Shown piece after piece: positions 8,118 through 17,101 of a stretch of DNA of 46,796 bases. The stretch is from an uncultured Bacilli bacterium (lineage in GTDB: Bacteria > Bacillota_I > Bacilli_A > RF39 > UBA660). The stretch spans positions 1 through 46,796 of the forward strand of contig CANQIK010000007.1 of the NCBI GenBank assembly GCA_947624085.1, written 5' to 3'. The notes beneath the pieces were generated by a model. It saw only the letters and a program-made list of their open reading frames with translations. It ran no database searches and was not told the DNA's origin. Numbering within the stretch: the stretch's first letter is position 1; the number at the start of each line of letters is the position of its first letter. The position numbers and the translations under genes were made by a program.

Positions 8118-9392
8118 TTATTTTTCACTTTTTTTAATTTTATTAATTATGGCTTGAGCTTTATATTCCCAGTCATTTTCTTTAGCTTCTTTATCAAGAA
8201 GACTTATATATTTCTTATCATCTTTCATTTTAAGCGCTTTGTCAAGTAATTTTAGAAATTCTTGGTGGTTATGACCAATCATAACGCTTTTATATTGCCT
8301 ACACTCTTTTAAATCAGTTATAACTATAGGTTTATGTAAGGCCATATATTCAAATATCTTAACAGGACTTGTAGCTTCTGTTATATCATTAATTAGAAAA
8401 GGAATTGTTAAAATGTCACATTTGCGCGCATAATTTTTAAGTACTTTATAATCTCTAGGTCCTAAGAAATAAATATTCTTTTCCTTACCTGTTAAGTTCT
8501 TATCAAAAGAATCATCATATTTAATACCAAATAATACAATACTATATTTATTAGTCTTAGCTATTTCTTTAATTAAGTCATAATCAAACCATTTAGCTAA
8601 AGCCCCATAATAACAAAGTATTGGTTTCTTTTTAGCTAAAATATTTTTAAAATCTTCATCAAATTCAAAGTCTTCATCAAAATTTTCAAAATATTTATAA
8701 TCTACCCCATTAGAAGAAAAGATAACATTTTTCTTCCCCCTTTTAGATACAACATCTTCTTCTAGATTAGAGGCTGTTACAACAACAAATACATCTTCAT
8801 GACTCATGGCATATTCATATTTATCAATTATATTTTGAGGTAGTGATTTAGTGCCTGCAAGCTCTGGAGATAAGTGATCAATATATTCATATATAAATCG
8901 ATAGCCCTTATTAATATAATTTTCGATATCAGAAATTGTTAACTTCCAATCCGTAGAATAAAGTTGAATGTATTTAGGTTTGTTTATTTTGCTAAGTTCA
9001 CTCATTAGTAATTTATTTAATAATATATTGTTAAAATTAGTAAGATAAATATGTTCATTAAATTTCTTAATAGTCTTAACTTTGTCAGTCATAGTAGTAA
9101 CTTCATAAAAAACTAAACAATTTTCTTTAGCTAAATTGCTGGCAATATGTTGAGGTCTTTGATATAAAGGAACATTATAGCCAAAACTACTACGCCAAAG
9201 AATTATACGATCATATTTAGTATTTATTAGGATATCATTTATTATCTTACGATATTTGCCCTTTTGAAAAAATACTTTAAAACTTATTTTATCTAAATAA
9301 TTAGCTTTAATATAAGCATATAATTTCTTGCAAAATCCTATAAAGCCATATTTTTTATATACATTTACTAATTTAGAAATCTTATCTTTCAT
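8118..9392 (-). CDS. Glycosyltransferase, GT4/GT-B-like
   Basis: The protein (424 residues) looks like a GT-B glycosyltransferase. It has NVPLYQRPQHIASNL near the acceptor region, SSNGVDYKYF, a CYYGALAKWFDYDL strand, and a C-terminal SPVKIFEYMALHKPIV segment that matches the nucleotide-sugar Glu-containing loop of GT4 enzymes. Its N-terminal helix and several motifs resemble the GT4 halves of the double enzymes at 15104-19081. The start is the ATG at 9392, with GAGGT seven bases upstream. The longer frame begins at a TTG that lies within the promoter (-10 TATAAT at 9412-9417), so it cannot be the true start. Donor and acceptor are unknown. Confidence 0.85.
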   Translation of the reverse strand: MKDKISKLVNVYKKYGFIGFCKKLYAYIKANYLDKISFKVFFQKGKYRKIINDILINTKYDRIILWRSSFGYNVPLYQRPQHIASNLAKENCLVFYEVTTMTDKVKTIKKFNEHIYLTNFNNILLNKLLMSELSKINKPKYIQLYSTDWKLTISDIENYINKGYRFIYEYIDHLSPELAGTKSLPQNIIDKYEYAMSHEDVFVVVTASNLEEDVVSKRGKKNVIFSSNGVDYKYFENFDEDFEFDEDFKNILAKKKPILCYYGALAKWFDYDLIKEIAKTNKYSIVLFGIKYDDSFDKNLTGKEKNIYFLGPRDYKVLKNYARKCDILTIPFLINDITEATSPVKIFEYMALHKPIVITDLKECRQYKSVMIGHNHQEFLKLLDKALKMKDDKKYISLLDKEAKENDWEYKAQAIINKIKKSEK

Positions 9393-9411
9393 AATTACCT
9401 CATACAAAAGA

Positions 9412-9440
9412 ATTATATCACAAAAATTATGCAATCAAAA
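9412..9440 (-). promoter_or_regulatory. Promoter of the glycosyltransferase-MdoB unit
   Basis: TATAAT at 9412-9417 with TTTTGA 17 bases upstream. Transcription would start about 13 bases before the ATG at 9392, just beyond the edge of the tandem-repeat region. Confidence 0.6.
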
Positions 9441-9468
9441 ATGAACTATTAGGATCTTTTTCAGCAAA

Positions 9469-9812
9469 GGGGCGACTATTTTTGTTTGCTTTTTTTGCGA
9501 AGGTGTCGCGCGTTTTTGTTCGCTTTTTTGTGAGTTAGTGTCGGCCATTTTTAATGACCTTTTTGGCCCATAATTTCGGTTTTTTTGAATTATAGCAAAA
9601 AAAATTAAAGAAAGTGTCGGCCATTTCCGTTCGCTTTTTTCGTAAAGGTGTGGCGCGTTTTTGTTCGCTTTTTCAAAGTTACTGTTGACCATTTTCGTTA
9701 GCCATTTTAACCGATAATTTCACGCATTTCTTGAATCGCAGTAAAGAAGCCAAAGAAAATATCGACCATTTTTGTTTGCTTTTTTTGTGAAAGTGTGGCG
9801 CGTTTTGGCTTT
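9469..9812. repeat. Nested tandem repeat, 145-bp period with ~35-bp subunits
   Basis: The element GTGT(C/G)GCGCG followed by TTTTTGTTCGC starts at 9503 and 9648 and, in part, 9793, exactly 145 bases apart. Each 145-base unit holds related 34-35-base subunits: GTGTCGGCCATTT-type at about 9469, 9538, 9614, 9683 and 9759, and GTGTGGCGCG-type at 9503, 9648, 9793, plus a 75-base unit that includes an AAAGAA-rich stretch. About 2.4 higher-order copies are present. The subunits are richer in G+C than their surroundings. No known element was recognised. An open frame of 85 codons runs through it but looks like repeat-derived noise. Confidence 0.85.
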
Positions 9813-9819
9813 AGGTATT

Positions 9820-9942
9820 ATAAATTAGTTTCTTCAACTTTAAAAGTAGTTATATATATTTTATTTGTGATATACTTGATAATCAATTGATTTTTCTTTT
9901 TCACAATTATAATTCCTAATGTATCATTATGATTATTCTTTT
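9820..9942. other. Intergenic stretch, nothing recognised
   Basis: Between the tandem repeat and the DUF1016 remnant lies very A+T-rich sequence in which I see no gene, clear hairpin or promoter. Confidence 0.5.
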
Positions 9943-10302
9943 TTATATTTTTATCTTATTACTTAAACACTCATAAGCATTGCTCTTAATTAAGCATATT
10001 AATTCCCTAGTAGAAAGATTATTTAAAACAATTTGGTTAATATAATAGTTTTTTTCACTTTTAAATGAAATTATTTGCTTTATATGTGACCAACTTAATT
10101 TGAGTGACACTGTCGCCCAAATTTGAATGTTAAATAAAATTGTCGCATTCTTTCTCTGCTTTGTAATATCATAACTTTTTCCATATAATGGATTTAACTC
10201 AACTCCTCACTTTTTAACTAATTTTTCTCCATAAGAGGTCCTAGTCCCTGAGGCCTTAACTATACACATAAAAATTATTTTATAGTTTATTGTTTCTTTA
10301 TG
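9943..10302 (-). pseudogene. Decayed DUF1016/YhcG N-terminal nuclease gene
   Basis: Reading the minus strand gives a frame with RTSYGEKLVKK, then an in-frame TGA (10207-10209), then YGKSYDITKQRKNAT, IQIWATVSLKLSWSHIKQI and NLSTRELICLIKS, ending at TAA 9943. This is the order of conserved segments in the DUF1016 N-terminal domain of YhcG-type PD-(D/E)XK proteins (YGxxLI...SxxLTxxYGKGF...WxTVSxKLSWSH...WSxRELxxQI). The catalytic C-terminal nuclease domain is absent, two stops precede the frame and one interrupts it. TGA is a stop elsewhere in the window, so recoding is unlikely. The gene is therefore a remnant. Related genes often travel with restriction-modification or other defence islands, so this and the adjacent repeat may mark a former accessory insertion. 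Confidence 0.75.
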
Positions 10303-10423
10303 TCATCATTTCTATTACAGTAAGTGCCTCATACAATAAACCCATTCCAAAAGAATAACATAAAGTAAAATTTTTGGCTAAAAATTATGATAATAAAAAT
10401 GTATTAATTTTATAAATATTATT

Positions 10424-11974
10424 TTAAAAAATAAATCTTTCTATCATATAAATCCAAACAATACCGCTAGTAAATAATATTGTAGTTACGTAGAAGCTTA
10501 AATTTATTTTTCCAATTTTAATTCCCTTAAATAAATACGGTAACACAAATAATAATGGCACAAAATATCTTCCTTGCAACCCTATTATTTCATGAAATCC
10601 CACTCCGTAGCTTCCAGAGGTACATTGAATGTATATTGCGGTGCTAATCAAACCAATGATTGCAATGGAAACTAAAGCCAAAAAACTTTTGTCAAAAGTG
10701 TTTGAATTGCATTTAGTTTCATCATTTAAGAGAGCAAGAATAACAATTATATTATAAAAAACAGATAATAAAGTTGAAATGTTTAGTTGGGTGTGATACA
10801 TTGTAGTGCCTACAAGTAAACATTCAAAGTATTTAAAACCATATATTATATAAGTTCTTATAAAAATAACTAGATATTCAATTATATTATTTAATATAAA
10901 TTGTTTTTGTAACCCGGCTTGTTGATAAGCAATATCAAATATTGGATTGGTAGTGCTCATCCATAAAAAGCTAACAAATACAGCTATGGCTATTGTAATT
11001 ATGCAAAATATGTATTTTTCCTTATTACCATTCTTGTACTTATTTTTGGGAATTAGTAGAAGTAAAAAAGCAACAGGCAAATAAACAATTTTGCACAATG
11101 CTATAGTAATAGATAATAAAAACAAAAATAATTCTTCCCACTTTGAAATAATTTTGTCTTTAGATTTAATCATAAAAATCAAGGAAATCAAAAGCAAAAA
11201 AATCGCATTTGTAAATGCATCCGCAGATAAAGTTGTAGCACATTGCAACATATTAGGCGACAATAAAATCATCATAATAAAAGTTTTACCTTTAGGGATA
11301 ATCTTTAAAGCCAAGAAACCTAGCAAAGCATAGAAAATAAGATTAAAAATTCTTCCTAATAACCCTATACCATAAACACCAAAATTAGCTATTTTTCCAA
11401 TAGAAAACCCTATAATATGAGGCAAATATTGTACCGGTGAATAAAGAGCAGTATTGGAATAAAAATCTGTATAATCATTGCCATAAACTACTTTATCATC
11501 TTTATCAATTTTGACTTTTATCATATCTTTAATATTGCCATACTTTACACTATTATCACCGGATCCTATAATAAATGTCTCTTTTAATGCTCTTGGAAGT
11601 TTGCTACCTACAACTCCATACTTTGTATCAGTAATAAATTTCCCTTCCGTAATTTCATAAATTCTGTAATAATGATTATGTTCATCACTGCCAGTAAATA
11701 ATGGCGATGCAAAAATATAAATGACACCTAAAATAATACATAATGTTATAAAAATATAAGGAATATTTTTTTCTTTAAATTTTTTTGAATATGTAAAAAT
11801 TAAAAATCCACTAATAAGTATACATATACCTAAATATATAATAGCTATTGTTTTTAGATGTTGATACGAAGCAGTTTTTAAATTATAAACACTTACACCT
11901 GCAAATACAAATGTAGTTAAAATCAATAATAGTAAATATAAATTATTAGTTATAATTGTTAGTGCTTTTTTCAT
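10424..11974 (-). CDS. DUF2142 family polytopic membrane protein
   Basis: This membrane protein of 516 residues has about a dozen hydrophobic segments. An extracytoplasmic loop after the second or third segment carries SPLFTGSDEHNHYYRIYEI, the hallmark of DUF2142 (acidic DEHxH motif after the first segments). DUF2142 proteins occur in surface-polysaccharide loci and their topology resembles GT-C glycosyltransferases that use lipid-linked sugars, the acidic loop being the likely catalytic site. That role is not proven. It has its own promoter and an AAAGGA ribosome binding site. It lies at the 3' side of the wall-polymer locus next to a DUF6020 protein of similar design, so the two may add different side groups outside the membrane. 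Confidence 0.85.
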   Translation of the reverse strand: MKKALTIITNNLYLLLLILTTFVFAGVSVYNLKTASYQHLKTIAIIYLGICILISGFLIFTYSKKFKEKNIPYIFITLCIILGVIYIFASPLFTGSDEHNHYYRIYEITEGKFITDTKYGVVGSKLPRALKETFIIGSGDNSVKYGNIKDMIKVKIDKDDKVVYGNDYTDFYSNTALYSPVQYLPHIIGFSIGKIANFGVYGIGLLGRIFNLIFYALLGFLALKIIPKGKTFIMMILLSPNMLQCATTLSADAFTNAIFLLLISLIFMIKSKDKIISKWEELFLFLLSITIALCKIVYLPVAFLLLLIPKNKYKNGNKEKYIFCIITIAIAVFVSFLWMSTTNPIFDIAYQQAGLQKQFILNNIIEYLVIFIRTYIIYGFKYFECLLVGTTMYHTQLNISTLLSVFYNIIVILALLNDETKCNSNTFDKSFLALVSIAIIGLISTAIYIQCTSGSYGVGFHEIIGLQGRYFVPLLFVLPYLFKGIKIGKINLSFYVTTILFTSGIVWIYMIERFIF

Positions 11975-12086
11975 TGAAATCCTTTCTCATTGCTTATTAC
12001 TTTTTAAATATATTTTTTAAGTTCTTTGAGTTTCGCATTTTTTACAGCTACTCATTCTTTTATAGATTTGCAACATTTCTCAGTTC

Positions 12087-12114
12087 ATTATATCATTTCT
12101 TCAAACATTATCAA
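12087..12114 (-). promoter_or_regulatory. Promoter of the DUF2142 gene
   Basis: TTGATA (12109-12114) and TATAAT (12087-12092) are separated by 16 bases on the minus strand. The leader to the ATG at 11974 is about 105 bases; I see no known riboswitch in it. Confidence 0.65.
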
Positions 12115-12160
12115 ACAGTATATTGTTTTATATAAATATCAATTAATAACTTATTATATA

Positions 12161-13948
12161 TTAAACTTTTTGCTTCTTTTTTATATTAACTTTTTCATTA
12201 TTTGCATCTTTTGCATTCAAAAATGGAATTATTAAAATGAGTGGCAAACATGTAAATACTCCATATATATATCTTAATTCAGCAAAAACAGGAGAACTAA
12301 CCATAAGAGTCAACCATAGTGACAATAATGTAATATAGCAAATAATGTTTTTGTTTGAAAATCCATTTAAATAAACGAAAATGATTGAAGACAAAAATAG
12401 CAAATAACAATATAACCCTGTTCCCCATATTAAAATACTAAATGGTATGCTTTTATCAGCAGATTTATCAATTGTATTACGCAAATAAGTTGAAACTTTT
12501 GGTTCATTTTTTATGCCATATTTATATCCATTATACTCTTCTGTTTCACAACCAATACAACCTATTGAAGGATATTCCACATCAGGATACCAATAACCAC
12601 ATGTTGATGTTAAATAACTCTCAACATAAATTGTTGGATGTTGAATCAATAAATTAAGCCATGATTTAAAAAACTTTGTTTTTGAATTATTAAAAACATC
12701 AGAATTTACAGAGTTTTTTGCGTTGTCAGCTATAGAACGACTATACCCGCTTTTTAAAAATTCTATATCAAATAATTCATTAAAATAGGAACTTGATTTA
12801 GCATCAATTGTTTGATTTGAAGCAATGACATTAGCCATTTGTTGAATTGGTATTGAAAGAGCTTCTATAGGATTTGTTGGCAAAACACCAATTTTTTTAT
12901 ATATTGGACCAGTCAATACAAAATAAAATGATATCAGGCCAAGACATACAGGAATAATAACTTTCTTTTTGCTTTTATAAAGTGCAATTAGGAAAGGCGT
13001 CATTAATATCAAAATAAATATTCCATTATTTCTAAAAAATAATAAAATCAAAAGAGCAACAATTAACATAAAGGTATTTTTAATCGTAAACCCGTTTTCA
13101 TTTATATTCAAAAATATCAAAAGAAGCAGTGCAAAATTTGCTCCGAACAATACATCTTTCCATAGCGTTACACTATAAAAAGCATGCAAAGGAGAAAGCG
13201 CATAATATCCAATCGTTAACAATATTATCCACTTATTGACATTCTTTTTATATAAATATGATACAACTGATGAAAAAATCAGTGACATTATAATCATTTG
13301 AACAATGATATAAAAACCTACAGCCATATTACCAGATTTAAAAATAAGCTTTCCTAATTTATATATAACCCCAAAAAACTGGGTTTGAATAAAAGGATGG
13401 TGGTTTGCAAATATTTTTTCTTCAACAAGACTTATTTGCACATATGAATCTGGAGTCATTATAGCAGGATAACATCTTAAAAAATAAGGAATATAACATA
13501 AAAATATTATAAGAAATGAAATAAAGAAAACCTTTACGTAATGCTTATTGCTTTTTTTAACTTGATTAAATACTTTAACATTTTTTAACCCTTTGTATAA
13601 AGCACCGAACAAATAATAAGAAATAATAAAGTCCGCGACAAAATATAGTATTATTACAACTAAATTGTGTAATGAAAAAATCCTATACTCAGCCGACAAA
13701 TATTCGTATTTATAAGTCATAGTTCCAAAAGATAAAAGAATGCTTGATACAATAGATGTAAAAATAGTAAATGAGTTCTCCCTTTTGTCTAATTTTGTTT
13801 TATTTTTTGCAACAAAATATAAAACCAAAATCGTAAAAACCACAAAAAAGATAGAATAATTAATACTTTCTAATTCAAATTGATGTGAAATTAAAAACAT
13901 TGAAACAATACACAATATAATTTTAAAAATCACTTTATAGTTTGTCAT
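12161..13948 (-). CDS. DUF6020 family polytopic membrane protein, GT-C-like
   Basis: The 595-residue protein has roughly a dozen hydrophobic segments. The loop YPAIMTPDSYVQ followed by NHHPFIQTQFFG matches the DUF6020 signature (GxMTPDS...HHP). A long hydrophilic extracytoplasmic region of about 150 residues, containing a Cys-rich GCIGCETEE piece, lies near residues 350-510. The fold is like GT-C or oligosaccharyl-transferase enzymes with a catalytic Asp in the first outer loop, but no activity is established for the family. It follows the wecB-like gene by 33 bases with an AAGGAG site, and ends the wzm-wzt transcription unit. A role in decorating the exported polymer is inferred from position. 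Confidence 0.85.
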   Translation of the reverse strand: MTNYKVIFKIILCIVSMFLISHQFELESINYSIFFVVFTILVLYFVAKNKTKLDKRENSFTIFTSIVSSILLSFGTMTYKYEYLSAEYRIFSLHNLVVIILYFVADFIISYYLFGALYKGLKNVKVFNQVKKSNKHYVKVFFISFLIIFLCYIPYFLRCYPAIMTPDSYVQISLVEEKIFANHHPFIQTQFFGVIYKLGKLIFKSGNMAVGFYIIVQMIIMSLIFSSVVSYLYKKNVNKWIILLTIGYYALSPLHAFYSVTLWKDVLFGANFALLLLIFLNINENGFTIKNTFMLIVALLILLFFRNNGIFILILMTPFLIALYKSKKKVIIPVCLGLISFYFVLTGPIYKKIGVLPTNPIEALSIPIQQMANVIASNQTIDAKSSSYFNELFDIEFLKSGYSRSIADNAKNSVNSDVFNNSKTKFFKSWLNLLIQHPTIYVESYLTSTCGYWYPDVEYPSIGCIGCETEEYNGYKYGIKNEPKVSTYLRNTIDKSADKSIPFSILIWGTGLYCYLLFLSSIIFVYLNGFSNKNIICYITLLSLWLTLMVSSPVFAELRYIYGVFTCLPLILIIPFLNAKDANNEKVNIKKKQKV

Positions 13949-13981
13949 AAATACTCCTTACATTTTTTAATATTTTTCTTA

Positions 13982-15088
13982 TTATTCACTGAATTTCTGT
14001 ACTATAGCCTCCACAATTCTCTCGCTTGCATGTCCATCGCCATATGGGTTAGACGCTTTGCTCATTTTTTCATATTCTTTTTTATCAGTTAATAATTTTT
14101 TAGTTTCTTCATAAATAGTATCTTCATCAGTTCCTACAAGTTTTAAAGTACCTGCTGTAATTCCTTCAGGTCTTTCGGTTGTATCTCTTAAAACTAAAAC
14201 AGGTTTGCCAAGTGAAGGTGCCTCTTCTTGAATTCCGCCACTATCGGTTAAAATGATGTATGATTTATTTTGAAAGTTATGAAAATCAAAAACCTCTAAA
14301 GGTTCAATCATTTTAACTCTATCACAATCGCCAAATACCTCACTTGCTACTTCTCTAACCTTAGGATTTTTATGTATTGGGTAAATTACTTTAACATCTG
14401 CAAATTCATCTAATACTCTTTTGATACCTCTAAAAATATGTCTCATAGGATCGCCAAGATTTTCTCTTCTATGAGCAGTTAAAAGAATCATTCTTTCACC
14501 CTCTTTTATCCACTCAAGTTCATGATGAGTATAATTTTCATCTACAGTTGTATTCATCGCGTCTATGGCAGTATTACCAGTAACGAATATTTTACTTTCA
14601 TCAATATTTTCTTTTAATAAATTTTCTTTACTAATTTCGGTTGGAGCAAAATACATATCCGTCATACAATCCACCATTTGTCTATTCATTTCTTCAGGAT
14701 ATGGACTGTATTTATCATTTGTCCTTAGTCCTGCTTCAACATGACCTATAGCAACTTGATTATAAAAAGCTGCTAAAGCACCTGCAAAAGTCGTAGTAGT
14801 ATCGCCATGAACAAGTACTATATCTGGATGGCAATCTTGCATTATTCCTTCAAGACCTACTAAAGCTCTAGTAGTAACATCAGAAAGGGTTTGGCCTTGA
14901 GTCATTATGTTTAAATCATAATCAGGTTTAATTTCAAATGTTTCAAGCACTTGATCAAGCATTTCTCTATGTTGCGCAGTAACACATACTATACTTTCTA
15001 TTTCTTTTCTTTTTTCTAATTCTTTTACAAGAGGGGCCATTTTAATTGCTTCGGGCCTAGTCCCGAATATACTCATTACTTTAATCAT
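13982..15088 (-). CDS. wecB: UDP-N-acetylglucosamine 2-epimerase (non-hydrolysing)
   Basis: This cytosolic enzyme interconverts UDP-GlcNAc and UDP-ManNAc, the donor for TagA/WecG-type transferases such as the one fused to the polymerase at 20776. At 368 residues it has the family length and motifs: FGTRPEAIKMAPL at the N-terminus, VHGDTTTTFAG, HVEAGLRT, LLTAHRRENLG and the TDSGGIQEEAPSLGKPVL segment that binds the UDP moiety. The start has only a weak ribosome binding site, 15 bases after the stop of the upstream double glycosyltransferase, so it probably depends on coupling. In Bacillus the orthologue is mnaA. The call is firm. Confidence 0.96.
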   Translation of the reverse strand: MIKVMSIFGTRPEAIKMAPLVKELEKRKEIESIVCVTAQHREMLDQVLETFEIKPDYDLNIMTQGQTLSDVTTRALVGLEGIMQDCHPDIVLVHGDTTTTFAGALAAFYNQVAIGHVEAGLRTNDKYSPYPEEMNRQMVDCMTDMYFAPTEISKENLLKENIDESKIFVTGNTAIDAMNTTVDENYTHHELEWIKEGERMILLTAHRRENLGDPMRHIFRGIKRVLDEFADVKVIYPIHKNPKVREVASEVFGDCDRVKMIEPLEVFDFHNFQNKSYIILTDSGGIQEEAPSLGKPVLVLRDTTERPEGITAGTLKLVGTDEDTIYEETKKLLTDKKEYEKMSKASNPYGDGHASERIVEAIVQKFSE

Positions 15089-15103
15089 TTTAAATAATTC
15101 TTT

Positions 15104-17098
15104 CTATTTTTTATATTTATTAATTAAATTTGGATTTAATTTAAGCCATTTTTCCAAAAAATAATTGCCTTTTTCCATAATTAATTTAGTATGAGCATCA
15201 GTTCCACTCTTAGTAGTTTGATGTGGCAAATGCCCAACTCCTAAGTTTATTGAATAATAAATTTCAAATCCGTGATGGCGAATATTTAAAGAAAGATCAG
15301 TGTCTTCGTAACAAGTAGGATCATATGCCTCATCAAATCCGCCAATTTGCTTAAATAATTCTTTTTTCATTAAGAAGCCACAAGTAGCTAAATAGCCTAT
15401 ATCTTTTCGTGCAATTATATTTGGAGGCATATATTTAAATTCGAATGCCTCGGCTACCTTATATGCCAATCCCTTATTATTGAACCAACCAGCAGCCCAA
15501 CCTATAGCTCCAATTTTTGGTATAGATGTGAATATTTTTAGATAACTATCTAACCAATATTTATTCGTTATCCATTCATCACTATCTAAGAACATTATAT
15601 ATTCATATTTAGCTTTCTTTACTCCTAAATTACGCCCACTAGAACAACCATTTTTAGTATTTCTTACTAAAGTGATTTTATCCTTATATTTTTTAAGTTC
15701 TTCATATGAACCATCAGTACTTTGATTATCCACAACAACAATTTGATAATTATATCTTTCTTTAAATTTTAACAAAGTATCAACGCACCGGAAAATAACA
15801 TTTTTATTATTATAATTCAAAATTATAATTGAAATATTTTGCCAAAATTCTTTACTTGGTAAGTTTTTAGGATAAATATAATCTAAAATAGCACTGCATC
15901 TGCTATACCAATTATTTTGAGTAATAAAATCTTGGTTGTCTACTAACTTAGGCATTTCTTTTATACAATTTATCCATTCATCAAAATTTTTCAAAATATG
16001 AACATTAGGATAATCTTTTATATCTGGTAGATCAGTAGCTAAGACAACTTTATCCATTGCAATATATTCAAATACTTTTAAAGGAGAAACATAATTTCCA
16101 ATGTCTCCTGGTTTAAACGGCAATATGGCATAATCAGCATATTTTAAATAAGCAGGTAACTCTGTTTGCTTTTTCAAACCTAAAAAATGAATGTTATGTG
16201 GACAGCAGGCAACTTTATTACTTATGCCAGAATAATCACCTATTAAATTAAAGGAATAGTGAGGATTAGCTAATGCTAAATCAATTAACAAATCCCAATC
16301 AAACCACTCTCCCCACAAACTGCCATAATAAAGAAATGATTTTTCTCCTAATTGCATATCGCTAGGTTTATTATAGCTTTTACGTGGATTAAATAGCTCA
16401 TCATCTACGGCATTTGGTAAATAAATTGCTTCTTTTTTACTAAAAGAATATTTTTTAATATATTCTTTTGTTTGTTTAATTAATTCTTTAGCAGTACCTA
16501 CAACCATGTCAGATTCTTTAATCATGAGCTTTAAGGTTTCTCTATCAAAAAGTATATTACCTAATGAAGACTCCCAGTTATCTATATTTTCATAAACTAT
16601 TTTGCAATTAGTTTTTTTAGCAAGTTTGATGTATTCCTTAAAACTTTTCGCTGGGGCTTCAAAAACAAATAAATCATCGCTTTTTATATATTTTAATAGT
16701 TCATTTTGTTCAATATCTTCTATATATTTGTGATAAGTAACTGGTATTTCTATAAATGGCACATTTTTTTCACTTGATTTAAACGCATAGATATAATGTA
16801 CATTAAATCCCATTCGATTAAAAATTTTAGCTAGTTGAGCTGAACGTTGACCGCCTCCGACATCAAAATAAGGAACTGTAGCAAAAATAAAAACATTTTT
16901 AGTTTCTTTTTTTATTTCATTGTTTGTTATAGGCTCCAGATAAAGATCAATATTTTGCATTTTTTCTAAACTTATCTTATAGCTATTTTTATAAAAGGGA
17001 TTCAATTTTCTAATTATTGCTTTTATCGTTTCCAATGTACCATGGTATTGATAATAATTATATACCCTTTTAAAAATACTAGAACCAGCTTTTTTCAT
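15104..17098 (-). CDS. Double glycosyltransferase: GT4-like plus GT2, copy 1
   Basis: The 664-residue protein joins two transferases. Residues about 65-400 are a GT-B/GT4-like domain with VPYFDVGGGQRSAQLAK, LPNAVDDELF, YYGSLWGEWFDWDLL and a SPLKVFEYIAMDKVVL donor loop. Residues about 420-664 are a GT2 domain with ISIIILNYNNKN, VVDNQSTDGS, the metal-binding FLDSDEW and GGFDEAYDPTCYEDTDL. It lies three bases after its paralogue at 17102 with an AAAGGA site. The two catalytic centres may add two sugars in turn to the lipid-linked chain in the cytosol before export by the ABC transporter encoded upstream. Sugars are not predictable. Catalytic motifs look intact in both halves. Confidence 0.9.
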   Translation of the reverse strand: MKKAGSSIFKRVYNYYQYHGTLETIKAIIRKLNPFYKNSYKISLEKMQNIDLYLEPITNNEIKKETKNVFIFATVPYFDVGGGQRSAQLAKIFNRMGFNVHYIYAFKSSEKNVPFIEIPVTYHKYIEDIEQNELLKYIKSDDLFVFEAPAKSFKEYIKLAKKTNCKIVYENIDNWESSLGNILFDRETLKLMIKESDMVVGTAKELIKQTKEYIKKYSFSKKEAIYLPNAVDDELFNPRKSYNKPSDMQLGEKSFLYYGSLWGEWFDWDLLIDLALANPHYSFNLIGDYSGISNKVACCPHNIHFLGLKKQTELPAYLKYADYAILPFKPGDIGNYVSPLKVFEYIAMDKVVLATDLPDIKDYPNVHILKNFDEWINCIKEMPKLVDNQDFITQNNWYSRCSAILDYIYPKNLPSKEFWQNISIIILNYNNKNVIFRCVDTLLKFKERYNYQIVVVDNQSTDGSYEELKKYKDKITLVRNTKNGCSSGRNLGVKKAKYEYIMFLDSDEWITNKYWLDSYLKIFTSIPKIGAIGWAAGWFNNKGLAYKVAEAFEFKYMPPNIIARKDIGYLATCGFLMKKELFKQIGGFDEAYDPTCYEDTDLSLNIRHHGFEIYYSINLGVGHLPHQTTKSGTDAHTKLIMEKGNYFLEKWLKLNPNLINKYKK

Positions 17099-17101
17099 AT
17101 A

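Noticed and set aside
9393-9434. Longer N-terminus of the glycosyltransferase from a TTG at 9434
   Set aside because: The promoter -10 element lies inside these codons, and a good ribosome binding site precedes the ATG at 9392.
9435-9692. 85-codon minus-strand open frame within the tandem repeat
   Set aside because: It is made of the repeat subunits, with no ribosome binding site and no recognised domain, and the frame is not kept in the next copy.
9469-9812. Possible CRISPR array
   Set aside because: The repeats are degenerate, of unequal spacing and not separated by unique spacers of similar size; no cas gene is nearby.
10081-10160. End of an insertion sequence (GTGACACTGTCGC-like motif)
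   Set aside because: The stretch is better explained as coding sequence of the DUF1016 remnant; no terminal inverted repeats or target duplication were seen.
10207-10209. TGA read as tryptophan (mycoplasma code) in the DUF1016 remnant
   Set aside because: TGA ends other genes in the window (28560, 24919) and intact proteins use TGG for Trp, so the standard code applies and this is a true stop.
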